Shown in pieces: positions 61,801-64,000 of a stretch of 64,000 nucleotides of DNA. The stretch's first letter is position 1; each line of letters opens with the position of its first letter. The stretch covers positions 36,911,574 to 36,975,573 of the forward strand of contig CM063114.1 of the NCBI GenBank assembly GCA_031841125.1, read 5' to 3'. The DNA is from Acanthococcus lagerstroemiae (taxonomy: Eukaryota > Arthropoda > Insecta > Hemiptera > Eriococcidae). A program made the translations under genes and the position numbers. Below the pieces are notes generated by a model that was not told where the DNA came from, ran no database searches, and saw only the letters and a list, made by a program, of their open reading frames with translations.

Positions 61801-63513
61801 CGCCAACCACGAACAAACATGCACACCCACCTACAGATAAGCTAACACCTTTATACATATTACAGAAGAGAGATTTTGATTATGAGACGCTACATTTTTA
61901 TATGCAGTTTGAACTTACTAATGGTTGCTGTGGGGGGGAAAAAAACGTAGAAGAATAGGCGCATTAGCCTATTATACTTAGGTATTAAAACCTCCTTTGT
62001 TGTTTCGGTTCCTAACCTTTTTTTGTGTATGTTCGTGCGCGCGTGTCTGTGTGCGTGTGTTGGTAGACGAATCGCCGTGTAGCCGATAGAGAACCACTCT
62101 GGAGTAGAATGACTGCGAATCGACAGACCTAATTAAAAGAGAGGCATATGCCCGATCCTGGGCTTAGCCATTACGGGAAAGGGAGCCCCCCTTCTTTTAC
62201 CGCAGAATTAAGTTGAGAACATTATGTACTGGCCCGCTAATAAATAAAAAACTGGTGTATTTCGGACTGGGAAATGCGAATTTGCGAGAATTCTTTCTGT
62301 AGGACCTTTCATAATGTCCGGGGGGGGGGGGAGCAATGATCTAACCAACTTTCATAATTAGGTTAGAATTCGAAAGTCGTATCAGTACCTATAGGAGTAT
62401 TTTGGGCTGGAGAATTAGATTTTCAAGAATTTCTATCGCGGGACCCCTCACAATGTACTGAAAGAGGGGGGGGGGGCAAATAATCCACCCACTTTTCAAA
62501 AGTGAGTTGAAATTCGATATAAATGTCAGTATACAGGTATTTTGGGCTAACGAATTTGAATTTCCAAGAATGTTTACCTTAGCATGCCTCGTAGTGCCCT
62601 CGAGGAAGAAGGGGTGGGAATGTCCCAAAAGTCCTAACAGTTCCACGTGCTCATTGTTTCGAGAATTGAAGAAACACAAAAAAGGGAATTTATGTTGGTA
62701 GTATTCGAGGGATGGTGGGAGATGGATGAAAAAATTCCTCGAGATAGAAAAGGTATGAGGATAAGGAAGCAATTCTGACAAGGATTGAAATGTATTACAT
62801 CTGTGTTTCTTTACAAAGAAAAAAAACAAAGTTTTCTTTTAGAAGGCCACTATTGAGGGGTCACCTTGGGAATGGTAATTTCTGCCCCCTTTCCTCTATT
62901 TACGACGTGTTGTGGAGAGATACAAAGAAGAAGAAAAAGTATTAGTACCACTCTTATTAGAAATCCGGTATAGAACAAACTTCGTTTAAAACTTTTGTTC
63001 GTATCTGTAAAGTTTTCCATTAATTTGCGTGTGGCAGCCAGTTTCTTGTATGGATAGGGAATTCAGCCTTCCTCTCTCCTCGGACAAATTAGCTTGGGGG
63101 TACGAGCTGGGATTCTAAACATGTTGCTCAGGCAACACTAAGTATAATTTTCAGCAAATTCAGGTTTGTCATCAAATGAATTTTTACTTTCGCCTTTCTG
63201 AATCTAATTCGCCAGTGTTATCTGCTAATCACCATGAACGCTTTTCTTGTTGGAATATTATTTTTCATGACTAATCGTTGTAATCTGATTTCAGAATGAC
63301 CATTACAACGGTATCGTCCAGAATACTGTGTTGCCAACAACCTTACCTCCTCTGCTACCGCATATGAATATCGGTCAGGTCGGCTCTGGACCAATTCTAC
63401 AGTCATTTAGTCAAGATGTTGCTTACCCGGATACATTCAAGTTGGAATCGGGATGGGATCCGAATCGACTGTGTATGTCCGATATCACGCTTGCCGCCGA
63501 AAAATCGCATCAT
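5853..63513 (+). CDS. mask: mask / ANKHD1-ANKRD17 orthologue, multiple ankyrin repeats and single KH domain protein; 41 exons, 3' end beyond window
   Basis: Mask proteins are very large scaffold and RNA-binding proteins; Drosophila mask works with receptor tyrosine kinase signalling and as a Yorkie/YAP cofactor, in nucleus and cytoplasm (family knowledge). The start at 5853 is chosen because the downstream frame is conserved and an in-frame TAA lies at 5844-5846. I could chain 41 exons with GT-AG borders and agreeing phases, about 9.4 kb of coding sequence and about 3,145 codons (human ANKRD17 2,603 aa; fly mask about 4,000 aa). Domain order: disordered N-terminus, 15 ankyrin repeats (exons 4-12), Q-rich linker (14-21), 10 ankyrin repeats (23-29), charged coiled coil (30-32), KH (33-35), P/S/T-rich tail (36-41). 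The 15+10 repeat layout equals that of vertebrate homologues. One exon (33352-33972) contains a frame break. No stop codon is reached at 63513, so the final exon(s) are outside. Exon coordinates are in the module entries below. Confidence 0.97.
6069..6874 (+). other. mask intron 1
   Basis: An 806-bp GT-AG intron (GTAAGT...TTACAG). It is AT-rich and appears unique; I see no transposon signature or RNA gene in it. Confidence 0.7.
7029..7692 (+). other. mask intron 2
   Basis: A 664-bp GT-AG intron between two phase-1 junctions that rebuild a glycine codon. I see no repeat or embedded gene. Confidence 0.7.
9111..9447. mobile_element. CpG-rich MITE with about 22-bp terminal inverted repeats
   Basis: The left end (ATGCCCCCAGTACACTCTCGC, from about 9113) and the reverse complement of the right end (ATGGCCCCAATGCACTCTCAC, to about 9445) match at most positions. 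The interior is rich in CGAGGCGAG/CTCGCC and can fold back on itself. GC content changes sharply against the AT-rich tandem field around it. No coding capacity is visible, so I call it non-autonomous. Superfamily is not determined; no clear target duplication was seen. Confidence 0.6.
10558..11125 (-). mobile_element. RTE-type LINE fragment, 3' end of reverse transcriptase ORF
   Basis: The minus strand encodes a segment with DREISSRISKAWKSFWAMK, FPILTYETQTLASAM and YRTQLAMERSITG, the pattern found near the C-terminus of RTE/BovB-like reverse transcriptases (family pattern LPVLTYGAETW...QRAMERxMLG). Further 3' in shifted frames is a basic GRPRRRWEDEI-type tail. Frameshifts and the loss of the consensus G-A-E-T-W show it is dead. 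Homology starts at about 11120; the first residues of the surrounding open frame are tandem repeat sequence. Confidence 0.8.
14519..14640 (+). repeat. Dispersed repeat, copy 1 (GATGATG...GGGGTGTAT family)
   Basis: About 115 bp here match 47610-47725 at most positions, including GGTGCACGCACGC, GGGACACCGCACCCC and TGGAATTACCCTGAT. The two copies sit in different mask introns in the same orientation. Family is not recognised; it may be the body of a SINE. Confidence 0.7.
15146..15215 (+). repeat. GATA-type microsatellite
   Basis: Imperfect repeats of GATA/GATT/GGAT (GATAGATAGATAAATAGATT and following) run for about 60 bases, inside mask intron 3. Confidence 0.8.
15290..17395 (+). repeat. Satellite/minisatellite with unit of about 125 bp
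   Basis: A unit containing GTTGACATCTCCGTGTTTGT, TTAGATAACTCGTTTCATC and TGTCTTAACCCCTTCAAGAG recurs. The anchor AGTTGACATCTC or its variants occurs near 15388, 16398, 16521, 16645, 16776, 16901, 17214 and 17343, giving spacings of 123-131 bp for adjacent copies. The array is broken by unrelated DNA at about 15620-16340 (open-frame-poor, with runs of C and G) and 16998-17178. Units differ by point changes and small indels. Confidence 0.85.
18521..20208 (+). CDS. mask: mask exons 4-8: ankyrin repeats 1-7 of the first block
   Basis: Exon 4 is 18521-18665, exon 5 19333-19480, exon 6 19654-19805, exon 7 19893-20021, exon 8 20113-20208. Each carries ankyrin consensus elements: ESLLSLACSAGYYELAQVLL, TPLMEASSAGFVDIVRLLL, NTPLMYACAGGHVQTVRVLL, HTPLMEAASAGHVEVAK, ESALTLACYKGHLDMVNFLL and HTALMEASMDGHVEVAKLLL. 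Exon joins rebuild AGG (3/4) and GGT (5/6) codons. Introns here are short (87-667 bp), unlike the flanking 10.7- and 6.2-kb introns. Confidence 0.95.
18666..19332 (+). other. mask intron 4 with a short tandem repeat
   Basis: A 667-bp GT-AG intron. Its 3' half (about 19080-19265) holds imperfect copies of a roughly 70-bp unit built from CTGGAGCC, GTGCGATT, AAATC and CGTGATCC. The 5' half shows nothing recognisable. Confidence 0.7.
23068..23530 (+). repeat. Short repeats of TTGGCTATTGGCTG
   Basis: GGCTATTGGCT and variants are tandem at about 23070-23130 and again at 23403-23525, separated by about 270 bases of non-repetitive DNA. The two clusters look like ends of one eroded array or of an element that has inserted between them. 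No coding capacity. Confidence 0.55.
23600..25495 (-). mobile_element. Decayed non-LTR retrotransposon (Jockey/R1-like LINE)
   Basis: Read on the minus strand from the high-coordinate end: SLSDHLYI (end of the AP endonuclease domain, about 25495-25470), then KTTWWTAELGKCRKDTRRR, then a reverse transcriptase with SPYKAPGPGGIYSVCLQ, ENQHAYRAGRSVESSLHSL, SHESIEAALRESLI and CPQKGVLSPLLWSLVMDSLL. The YADD catalytic box expected next is replaced by YHDR with a frame change, so the element is dead. Downstream remnants to about 23600 have the flavour of the RNase H/CCHC tail. Stops and frameshifts break it into several pieces; target-site duplications were not identified. Confidence 0.85.
26406..27877 (+). 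CDS. mask: mask exons 9-13: ankyrin repeats 8-15 and following linker
   Basis: Exon 9 is 26406-26770, exon 10 26863-26989, exon 11 27077-27292, exon 12 27363-27591, exon 13 27675-27877. Exon 9 alone carries nearly four repeats (SPLTLAACGGHVDLAILLI, YTPLMEAAREGHEDMVAVLL, ETALTLACCGGFIEVADYLI, STPLMEAAQEGHLDLVR). The block ends with STMLIEAAKGGHTNVVQLLL in exon 12, the repeat that closes the first block in vertebrate ANKRD17. The rest of exon 12 and exon 13 are Thr/Ser/Asn-rich and then basic (TVVRKLSRDPRLADLRTADI). Phases chain to zero at 27877; introns are 70-92 bp. Confidence 0.95.
27878..28926 (+). other. mask intron 13
   Basis: A 1,049-bp intron. It holds short repeats of the AGACT/CTTCAGA type at about 28110-28350 and the SINE insertion at 28467-28680. 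The open frame that continues upstream from exon 14 to about 28630 is not conserved and runs through the SINE tail, so I do not extend the exon. Confidence 0.75.
28452..28695 (+). mobile_element. tRNA-derived SINE with 15-bp target-site duplication
   Basis: ACCGTCTCTAATCAA occurs exactly at 28452-28466 and at 28681-28695 and flanks a 214-bp insert. The insert starts with a tRNA-like head: TGGCCGAGTGG matches the RNA polymerase III A box, and GGTTTAAGCCC about 40 bases on is a diverged B box. The implied anticodon stem does not pair well, so it is not a working tRNA. The insert ends in an A/G-rich tail just before the second duplication copy, as expected for LINE-mobilised SINEs. The exact duplication suggests a fairly young insertion. 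Confidence 0.88.
28927..30812 (+). CDS. mask: mask exons 14-18: glutamine-rich linker, first part
   Basis: Exon 14 is 28927-29235, exon 15 29328-29424, exon 16 29504-29661, exon 17 29749-30045, exon 18 30534-30812. Exon 14 is dominated by CAG/CAA-coded glutamine with Leu (QQLQQQQLQQQTQQQLQQ). Exon 16 holds a PPPPPLIPISEVLQ stretch. Exon 17 begins with basic SDRPKAKPTKKEGKIMRKQ followed by a Gln/His tract. Exon 18 ends with the hydrophobic segment NLADIFNHQELLAQIQQMD. Vertebrate homologues have a shorter, Gln/Lys-rich coiled linker at the same place between ankyrin blocks. Antisense open frames here are shadows of the CAG tracts. Confidence 0.9.
30046..30533 (+). other. mask intron 17 with a small inverted repeat
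   Basis: A 488-bp intron. GTCGAAGACCCGAGAATTAG at about 30331 and CTAATTCTCGAGTCTTCGA at about 30401 are inverted copies with a 50-base loop, forming an 88-base hairpin that could be a small MITE. The remainder is unremarkable. Confidence 0.65.
30897..32683 (+). CDS. mask: mask exons 19-20
   Basis: Exon 19 is 30897-30993 and exon 20 32445-32683; the phase-1 join rebuilds a serine codon. Exon 19 encodes MMSCDMIQESLQRCHFL and an acidic tail (EDEVSLEDV). Exon 20 encodes NIEEKRLCDVHQHTSPTLIE, an Asp/Asn/Gln-rich stretch and CIQLFTMPMCTTVQ. I know no domain here; both are assigned by phase, splice signals (GTGCGT, GTTAGT; TTTCAG, ATTAG) and the coding look of the sequence. Confidence 0.8.
30994..32444 (+). 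other. mask intron 19
   Basis: A 1,451-bp intron with a MITE-like element at 31516-31913. Around 31190-31500 many GACAGAC/CAGCCAG words recur without a clear unit. TGTGCTCCTATTGGTTG occurs twice (about 32220 and 32281), a direct repeat with a 60-base spacing. Confidence 0.7.
31516..31913. mobile_element. MITE-like element with GTGCGTTCTGA ends and an internal duplication
   Basis: AGTGCGTTCTGAAAC near 31519 and the reverse complement of the sequence at about 31898-31912 (AGTGCGTTCTGATAC) form terminal inverted repeats. Inside, a 45-base block with CTGAAACCGTGAGTGGA, GACACTCAAGT and ATCCGATGCGTTCT occurs twice in direct orientation (about 31527 and 31723). There is no coding capacity. The repeated GCGTTCTGAA word suggests either subterminal binding sites or a tandem of two related elements. 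Confidence 0.6.
32684..33351 (+). other. mask intron 20
   Basis: A 668-bp intron (GTTAGT...CGAACAG). I see no repeat, RNA gene or transposon. Its acceptor abuts a CAG tract, so several alternative AG acceptors lie close together. Confidence 0.65.
33352..33972 (+). CDS. mask: mask exon 21: polyglutamine exon with an internal frame discontinuity
   Basis: The exon enters in phase 0 from exon 20 and reads Gln-rich sequence with MPQNQQQVQTQ and TVKQKQQPQPDLS up to about 33550. The 3' part instead reads in another frame, with GVYAEAFLRYTQAKKRQQQ from about 33552, long CAG/CAA tracts, and SQARQELHRHLNEMKAIAES before the donor at 33973 (GTAAGT). Only this second frame joins exon 22 correctly. The first frame continues to a stop at about 33890, and the second has a TAG at 33501-33503 upstream. 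A single missing base between about 33504 and 33551, or a later acceptor after GATCTGAG at 33551, would reconcile the two. The exon as drawn has 621 bases; one base more gives the needed phase. Confidence 0.75.
33973..34312 (+). other. mask intron 21
   Basis: A 340-bp GT-AG intron (GTAAGT...TTTACAG) without recognisable content. Confidence 0.7.
34313..35817 (+). CDS. mask: mask exons 22-27: linker end and ankyrin repeats 1-8 of the second block
   Basis: Exon 22 is 34313-34516, exon 23 34655-34807, exon 24 34879-35042, exon 25 35121-35322, exon 26 35398-35552, exon 27 35642-35817. Exon 22 is a linker with TIATIKKKIPFDDAAGALTK. Exon 23 opens the second block at TESNHDTALTLACAGGHEEL, identical in position to vertebrate ANKRD17. 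Very conserved repeats follow: HRDKKGFTPLILAATAGHEK, YTPLSLAASGGYVNIIKLLL, DMGSDINAQIETNRNTALTL and GADVNAPPVPSSRDTALTIA. Introns are 71-138 bp and all phases agree. This is the best conserved part of the protein. Confidence 0.95.
36023..36140 (+). repeat. Fragment related to the copia LTR
   Basis: About 115 bases starting GTTAACTG, with AATGAGCATA, AACAC, AATGAGAT and GTACAGA in the same order and spacing as 44008-44160 in the copia LTR. The match is imperfect and includes a roughly 30-base deletion. It ends just before the foldback block, so it may be the outer part of a second LTR copy that was split. Confidence 0.55.
36171..38764. mobile_element. Foldback-like satellite block bounded by terminal inverted repeats
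   Basis: GAAAACATGGCAGTTT followed by TTTGAAACCCGAGAATGAAG at the left edge (36171-36208) is matched in inverted orientation at the right edge (38727-38764); the match extends inward for about 60 bases. Between them lie about 2.5 kb of degenerate repeats built from GATTTTCGATGAAATTCTTC, GGAGATCATCG and their reverse complements. Orientation alternates in blocks: roughly 36240-36490 one way, 36500-37790 the other, 37800-38290 back, 38320-38700 reversed again. A higher-order marker, AATACTTGAAACAGTGGAAA or variants, recurs at about 36636, 36847, 37116, 37274, 37415 and 37621. Open frames within are accidental. This layout resembles foldback (FB/Galileo-like) elements; no transposase is seen. 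Confidence 0.7.
41090..41950. mobile_element. Probable insertion nested inside the copia element
   Basis: Between recognisable copia segments at about 41070 and 41960, the sequence loses any copia similarity. It starts with a GC-rich hairpin (AGGGTGTTTGC ... GCAAGCACCCT, about 41106-41143) and contains inverted copies of AATTCGCGTTTGGAC (about 41386) and GTCCAAACGCGAATT (about 41674). No coding region was seen. Borders and superfamily are not resolved. Confidence 0.4.
43966..43975 (-). promoter_or_regulatory. Copia primer-binding site complementary to initiator Met tRNA
   Basis: The minus strand reads TGGTAGCAGA immediately inside the LTR edge, which matches the 3' end of animal initiator methionine tRNA, the usual copia primer. 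The match then diverges. Confidence 0.6.
43976..44281 (-). repeat. Copia 5' LTR, about 306 bp
   Basis: The block begins TG next to the primer-binding site and ends CA at 44280-44281, as LTRs do. Its first part matches the fragment at 36023-36140. The outer border is set only by the terminal CA and is therefore approximate. Confidence 0.55.
44447..46029 (+). CDS. mask: mask exons 28-29: last two ankyrin repeats
   Basis: Exon 28 is 44447-44579 and encodes GAQVEVKNKKGNSPMWLAAN and GGHLQVVELLYKVGADIDS. Exon 29 is 45904-46029 and encodes LMAAFRKGHVKTVTWMVDRV and NQFPSDQEMTRYISTINDK, corresponding to the vertebrate segment that closes the second block. Usual ankyrin TPL is changed to SPM and SCL in these two repeats. 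Splice sites are AG|GGGCGC and CTAG|GTGTC with donors GTAAAG and GTAAGT; phases agree. Confidence 0.93.
44626..44812. mobile_element. MITE, 187 bp, long terminal inverted repeats
   Basis: Arms of about 65 bases match closely: left ATCTAGATAGAGCACCTAGA ... GACATCCGCCATTTTGAG ... GCTTGGTGCC, and right the same in inverse. Each arm carries the core GACATCCGCCATTTTGAG. No coding capacity. A flanking duplication is not clear because the arms extend to the edge. Confidence 0.82.
45056..45256. mobile_element. GC-rich MITE with GGCTTCACAYGAYGCCGTGTA ends
   Basis: Left GGCTTCACACGATGCCGTGTA (from 45061) and right, inverted, GGCTTCACATGACGCCGTGTA (to about 45250) form terminal inverted repeats. The interior has more copies of CCGGTTGCCG and GTTTACACG in both orientations. 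It is about 200 bp, much GC-richer than the intron. The terminal style is like several DNA transposon groups and I cannot choose one. Confidence 0.75.
45376..45848. mobile_element. Palindromic MITE, about 470 bp
   Basis: Terminal arms: left CGAGTATGAAAATACGCC then ATTTTGGGTCC, right inverted CGAGTACGAAGATACGCC then ATTTCGGGTCC. The centre is also inverted: GCCTTCCACGCGTAATTTAA and TGAACGAATCTGAAG (about 45545-45590) face CTTCAGATTCGTT and ATGACGCGTAGAAGGC (about 45618-45662). Nearly the whole element can fold as one hairpin. No coding capacity. Confidence 0.78.
46053..46203. mobile_element. MITE in mask intron 29
   Basis: Left GGCTCTGAAAACTTAGTATG ... ATGCTCATCCACCATTTTGA and right inverted GGCTCTGAACACTTCGTACA ... 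ATGCTCAGCCACCATTTTTA form arms of about 45 bases. The element takes up over half of the 278-bp intron 46030-46307. It shares the CACCATTTTG core style with the elements at 44626 and 45376. Confidence 0.78.
46308..47494 (+). CDS. mask: mask exons 30-32: charged coiled-coil region
   Basis: Exon 30 is 46308-46626, exon 31 46830-47110, exon 32 47196-47494. Exon 30 encodes CDACMNIIRIAKDEQAEKAN then LLEELDLEKTREEFKK and a run of Lys/Arg/Glu, matching the vertebrate CVETIVKAKDQQ ... LLKELDLEKSREE segment; a long charged helix or coiled coil is expected. Exons 31-32 are Lys/Ser/Glu-rich (NKKKKKKDKE; EEKKKKKENVNLVYEA) and carry likely nuclear localisation sequences. Donors are GTAGGA, GTAAGT and GTAAGT. 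Alternative-frame open frames on both strands are shadows. Confidence 0.92.
47495..47830 (+). other. mask intron 32 with dispersed repeat
   Basis: A 336-bp intron, about one third of which (47610-47725) is the second copy of the dispersed repeat also found at 14519-14640. Upstream, TGGTGCAGAGG near 47538 loosely resembles a pol III A box, so the repeat may be a SINE body. Confidence 0.65.
47610..47725 (+). repeat. Dispersed repeat, copy 2
   Basis: Matches 14519-14640 in the same orientation with scattered substitutions (GGTGCACGCACGC, GGGACACCGCACCCC, TACGATAGGGGGAAGC). The shared unit ends at about AGGGGGAA in both. Confidence 0.7.
47831..47998 (+). CDS. mask: mask exon 33: lead-in to KH domain
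   Basis: 168 bp, entering in phase 2 and leaving in phase 2 (donor GTGAGT). Encodes a Ser/Ala-rich stretch followed by NRRGEEEWKEVVRK, which corresponds to EEGWKEVVRR directly ahead of the vertebrate KH domain. Confidence 0.92.
48147..48317 (+). CDS. mask: mask exon 34: KH domain, first part
   Basis: Encodes VKKVSVPLTAISRVIGRGGC then NINAIRSTTGAHIEIEKQ and GERIITI. The GRGG loop is the GXXG nucleic-acid-binding loop of type I KH domains. The acceptor TTCAG|GTGC adds about eight residues (CLSPTYRV) compared with vertebrates, where the join is tighter; no later in-phase AG fits. Donor is GTGAGT. Confidence 0.95.
49460..50930 (+). repeat. Degenerate AAGACTGAAAAGACT repeat field
   Basis: Short words AAGACT, AGGACT, AAAAGACTAA and GAAGACTGA recur densely at 49480-50200 and again at 50790-50930, with an RTE fragment between. 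The array is strongly purine-biased on the plus strand. Period is not fixed; it looks like an eroded microsatellite. There is no coding sense. Confidence 0.65.
50280..50765 (-). mobile_element. RTE-type LINE fragment, 3' end
   Basis: In shifting frames the minus strand gives IVPTITYGCYT (the LTYGAETW-like box), a Lys-rich stretch, then GGQRTRWRDEIANFFQNNQF, the basic end of RTE reverse transcriptase ORFs. An AATAATATA-type tail lies at about 50265-50295, on the side where the LINE 3' end should be. It is cut off at the 5' side, as usual for LINEs. Confidence 0.72.
51651..52507 (+). CDS. mask: mask exons 35-37: KH domain end and Ser/Thr-rich region
   Basis: Exon 35 is 51651-51789 and completes the KH fold (GSIEATKQAHTLIGALIDD, then DITQILPKS). 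Exon 36 is 51885-52014 and exon 37 52394-52507; both are Ser/Thr/Val/Ala-rich (SSTQHAVVAVSVATSFP; TSLSMTRPTAPKL) with no known fold. Phases 0, 1 and 1 join cleanly. Intron 36 (52015-52393) contains a C run followed by an A run at about 52270-52302. Confidence 0.88.
52586..53181 (+). CDS. mask: mask exon 38: Pro/Thr/Ser-rich exon
   Basis: 596 bp encoding a low-complexity segment with TTVTANSSAPLPTSNTKTTM, KEKEPPMKPPIAPPPPTSTS and SHPPPPLPTPITSM, ending SLFNDTFSK. It is clearly GC-richer, with CG-ending codons, than the exons around it, a shift shared with exon 40. The 198-codon antisense frame over it is a by-product of the biased composition. Vertebrate homologues have a Ser/Pro-rich region here without residue-level similarity that I can see. 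Confidence 0.88.
53268..53429 (+). CDS. mask: mask exon 39
   Basis: Phase 0 to phase 0. Encodes VTQQSMWGRDNCEDS then KGMNFASVVTASGSPNSSAG and ends PPMQ before GTAAAG. A GTATGA at 53325 could serve as an internal donor, but reading through keeps the frame open and composition coding-like. Confidence 0.85.
55320..55860 (+). repeat. Tandem repeat with unit of about 110-125 bp
   Basis: Five imperfect units share ATTTAGTCGAA or ATTTAGTTGGAA, CCTTTTGGTGGGA, TCAGTGGGTCGG, AATCGAATTCAG and TAAATTGAATTCAATCT in this order. Units differ by substitutions and small indels. Weaker relatives (TTGAGATTGT, GGTCACTGAATTCAATT) at 54500-54740 suggest the array was once longer. Confidence 0.7.
56719..57952 (+). 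pseudogene. MULE transposase with FLYWCH zinc finger, broken
   Basis: Reads MSPLKYVKSQKNTLMLEN through a FLYWCH finger (W-K-C-L-K-Y ... C-P-C-R) to about 57000, then shifts frame (overlap near 56927-57020) into the MULE core, hits a stop at 57440-57442, continues in the same frame through TDFEQGLLKSFDAHFPK and GCLFHFN, and breaks again at the A run near 57600. Later pieces give LAFVPPDDVTRTFEYLTETI and the NNHVEGWH end. Intact relatives bind terminal repeats and catalyse cut-and-paste transposition. This copy cannot make a full enzyme. Confidence 0.85.
58014..58417 (-). pseudogene. Inverted second copy of the FLYWCH zinc-finger segment
   Basis: On the minus strand from 58417 the segment MSSLKYVKSQKNTLMLEN ... 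GRI-type FLYWCH sequence matches the plus copy at 56719-57106 almost residue for residue, with no frameshift through to ERCVKNVRK. It stops being similar at about 58014 and runs into transposase sequence in antisense. It is part of the right inverted arm, not a separate gene. Confidence 0.8.
58821..59012. repeat. Inverted repeat beside the MULE
   Basis: GAGGTCTTGCGGAGCTCTCC (58821-58840) faces GGAGAGCTCCGCAAGGTCTC (58993-59012), joined by an AT-rich loop. AGGTCTCATTTTGTCA follows at about 59006 and also occurs at about 56291 left of the MULE, so the MULE may have landed in, or beside, an older repeat of this family. Confidence 0.6.
59454..60554 (+). CDS. mask: mask exon 40: large C-terminal exon
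   Basis: 1,101 bp, phase 0 to 0. Begins VDASKAPGYRGTSMCSPNLQ, matching the vertebrate NSKAPGFRPPSQ segment, and ends with RKIPPKPIGTERAWRTER and WMLDQKQSWSQQVF, matching RKIPPPIGTERLARIR and GWSQSVM. The middle is Pro/Ser/Asn/Met-rich and disordered. Codons are strongly GC-ending, unlike the AT-rich exons 1-7, and this gives long antisense frames that I reject. Acceptor TTCACAG, donor GTACGT. Confidence 0.94.
60764..60845 (+). repeat. tRNA-like sequence, probable SINE head
   Basis: TGGCGTAGCGG matches the pol III A box, and GAGTTCGAATAC about 50 bases later matches the B box. The anticodon region (GGCTTTTCAAATCC) lacks a good stem, so it is not a functional tRNA. The following 300 bases lead into an RTE-like coding fragment, so this could be a SINE that borrowed an RTE tail or two adjacent insertions. 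Confidence 0.6.
61170..61350 (+). mobile_element. RTE-type LINE 3' fragment
   Basis: Encodes GDHVARYKTERWERKVEKWV and SQGRPLTRWRDEFTKHL, the basic GRPxTRW end found in RTE reverse transcriptase ORFs. The same TRWRDE motif occurs in the fragment at 50.3 kb. Upstream DNA back to about 60850 is not recognisably coding. Confidence 0.7.
62257..62602 (+). repeat. Tandem repeat, about 140-bp unit, 2.5 copies
   Basis: Units start at about 62257, 62398 and 62537 with GTATTTYGGRCTG or GTATTTTGGGCT and share AAGAATTTCT, CACAATGT, a G run and AATTCGA near the end. The third copy is cut at about 62602. The G run (12 and 10 bases) is a variable homopolymer in each unit. Confidence 0.7.
63295..63513 (+). 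CDS. mask: mask exon 41, last exon inside the window
   Basis: 219 bp, phase 0 at both ends, acceptor GATTTCAG and donor GTGAGT. Encodes HYNGIVQNTVLPTTLPPLLP, MNIGQVGSGPILQSFSQDV and ESGWDPNRLCMSDITLAAEK. I find no vertebrate counterpart for these residues, but human ANKRD17 ends with DPAWNPMIKVIQN at a similar distance after the RKIPP motif. The donor implies at least one more coding exon downstream. Confidence 0.85.
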
Positions 63514-64000
63514 GTGAGTACTTGACATCATAGTTTTAGGGTTGATTACGAACTTCGGAATTGTATAGGACGAATCGTACTCCGAGTTGTAACGAATTTG
63601 AAAAAAATAGAAAATCCGAATCCGTGACTCAGTGATTCAGAATCCGGTGTTAGAATGATGTTGAATCCAAGAATCCCAATCCGAAGAAAAGGATTCTAGA
63701 ATCTCCATAGAATTCAATTCTGTGGATCCGGATTTTCAAACCATGGATTCTAGAATCCGAATCCTGGGATCTGGATTCGTATCGTAAAATTCGGGAAAAG
63801 ATTCTAGAATCCAAGAAGATTCTGAAGAAACCGTAGGAAAAATTGATAAAGAGCTGTTCATTCTCAAGTATCGATGCATTCCGTAGAAAAATCAAATTGT
63901 AATGTGGATTCAGAATCCTGATGTACATAGGTTCGTAATCGGAATACAAAAAAAATTCAGAATCTGGATGCAGACTGCCAAAAACTGGAATATCCGAATC
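63514..64000 (+). repeat. Start of mask intron 41 with AGAATCC/GAATCCG repeats
   Basis: From about 63600 to the window end, GAATCC, ATTCTAGAATCC, AATCCGAATC and GGATTC recur every 8-20 bases in both orientations. It is an eroded short tandem repeat; several ATTCTAGAAT palindromes are present. No exon was seen. Confidence 0.65.

Larger units (their letters stand above)
60555..63294 (+). other. mask intron 40, 2.7 kb
   Basis: Holds a tRNA-like head and RTE fragment (60764-61350), a short tandem repeat (62257-62602) and long runs of G (about 62321, 62467). 61360-62250 and 62610-63290 show no recognisable gene; open frames there are short and unconserved. Confidence 0.75.

Noticed and set aside
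1..64000. CRISPR arrays, bacterial-type operons or prokaryotic defence systems
   Set aside because: The window is spliced animal DNA; tandem repeats lack the regular repeat-spacer structure of CRISPR and no associated genes are present.

Overview
The window is a stretch of an invertebrate animal nuclear genome. All deduced introns use GT-AG, the DNA is AT-rich, and transposon remnants fill the long introns. I can place it only as an invertebrate metazoan. The proteins are too conserved to choose between, for example, a spiralian and an arthropod.

Two protein-coding genes lie head to head. On the minus strand, 1428-4775 is a complete 12-exon gene for the beta subunit of cytosolic phenylalanyl-tRNA synthetase (FARSB). 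It has 577 deduced codons, all splice phases agree, and the human protein is 589 aa. On the plus strand, from 5853 to at least 63513, is the orthologue of Drosophila mask / vertebrate ANKHD1-ANKRD17. I can place 41 exons giving about 3,145 codons: a proline/serine-rich N-terminus, 15 ankyrin repeats, a long glutamine-rich linker, 10 more ankyrin repeats, a charged coiled-coil region, one KH domain with GRGG, and a low-complexity C-terminus. The last exon or exons lie beyond base 64000. About 1.08 kb separates the two start codons.

Most of the rest is mask intron. Introns of 80-500 bp separate most exons, while a few very large introns (7841-18520, 20209-26405, 35818-44446, 48318-51650, 53430-59453, 60555-63294) collect the repeats. 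These include RTE-type LINE 3' ends (10.6-11.1, 50.3-50.8 and 61.2-61.3 kb), a decayed Jockey/R1-like LINE (23.6-25.5 kb) and a degenerate Ty1/copia retrotransposon (39.2-44.3 kb, minus strand) with a recognisable 5' LTR and an initiator-Met-type primer site. There is a Mutator-like element (56.35-58.79 kb) whose roughly 750-bp inverted arms each carry a FLYWCH zinc-finger segment, and a foldback-like satellite block with terminal inverted repeats (36.17-38.76 kb). A tRNA-derived SINE has an exact 15-bp target-site duplication (28.45-28.70 kb). There are also several palindromic MITEs and several intron-specific tandem repeat families.

The most unusual points are a one-base reading-frame discontinuity inside the glutamine-rich exon at 33.35-33.97 kb, the foldback satellite, the inverted-arm MULE, and a cluster of four MITEs in two neighbouring introns, three of which carry a CCATTTTG/CAAAATGG core in their termini. 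I found no bacterial-type operon, CRISPR array or obviously new multigene system.
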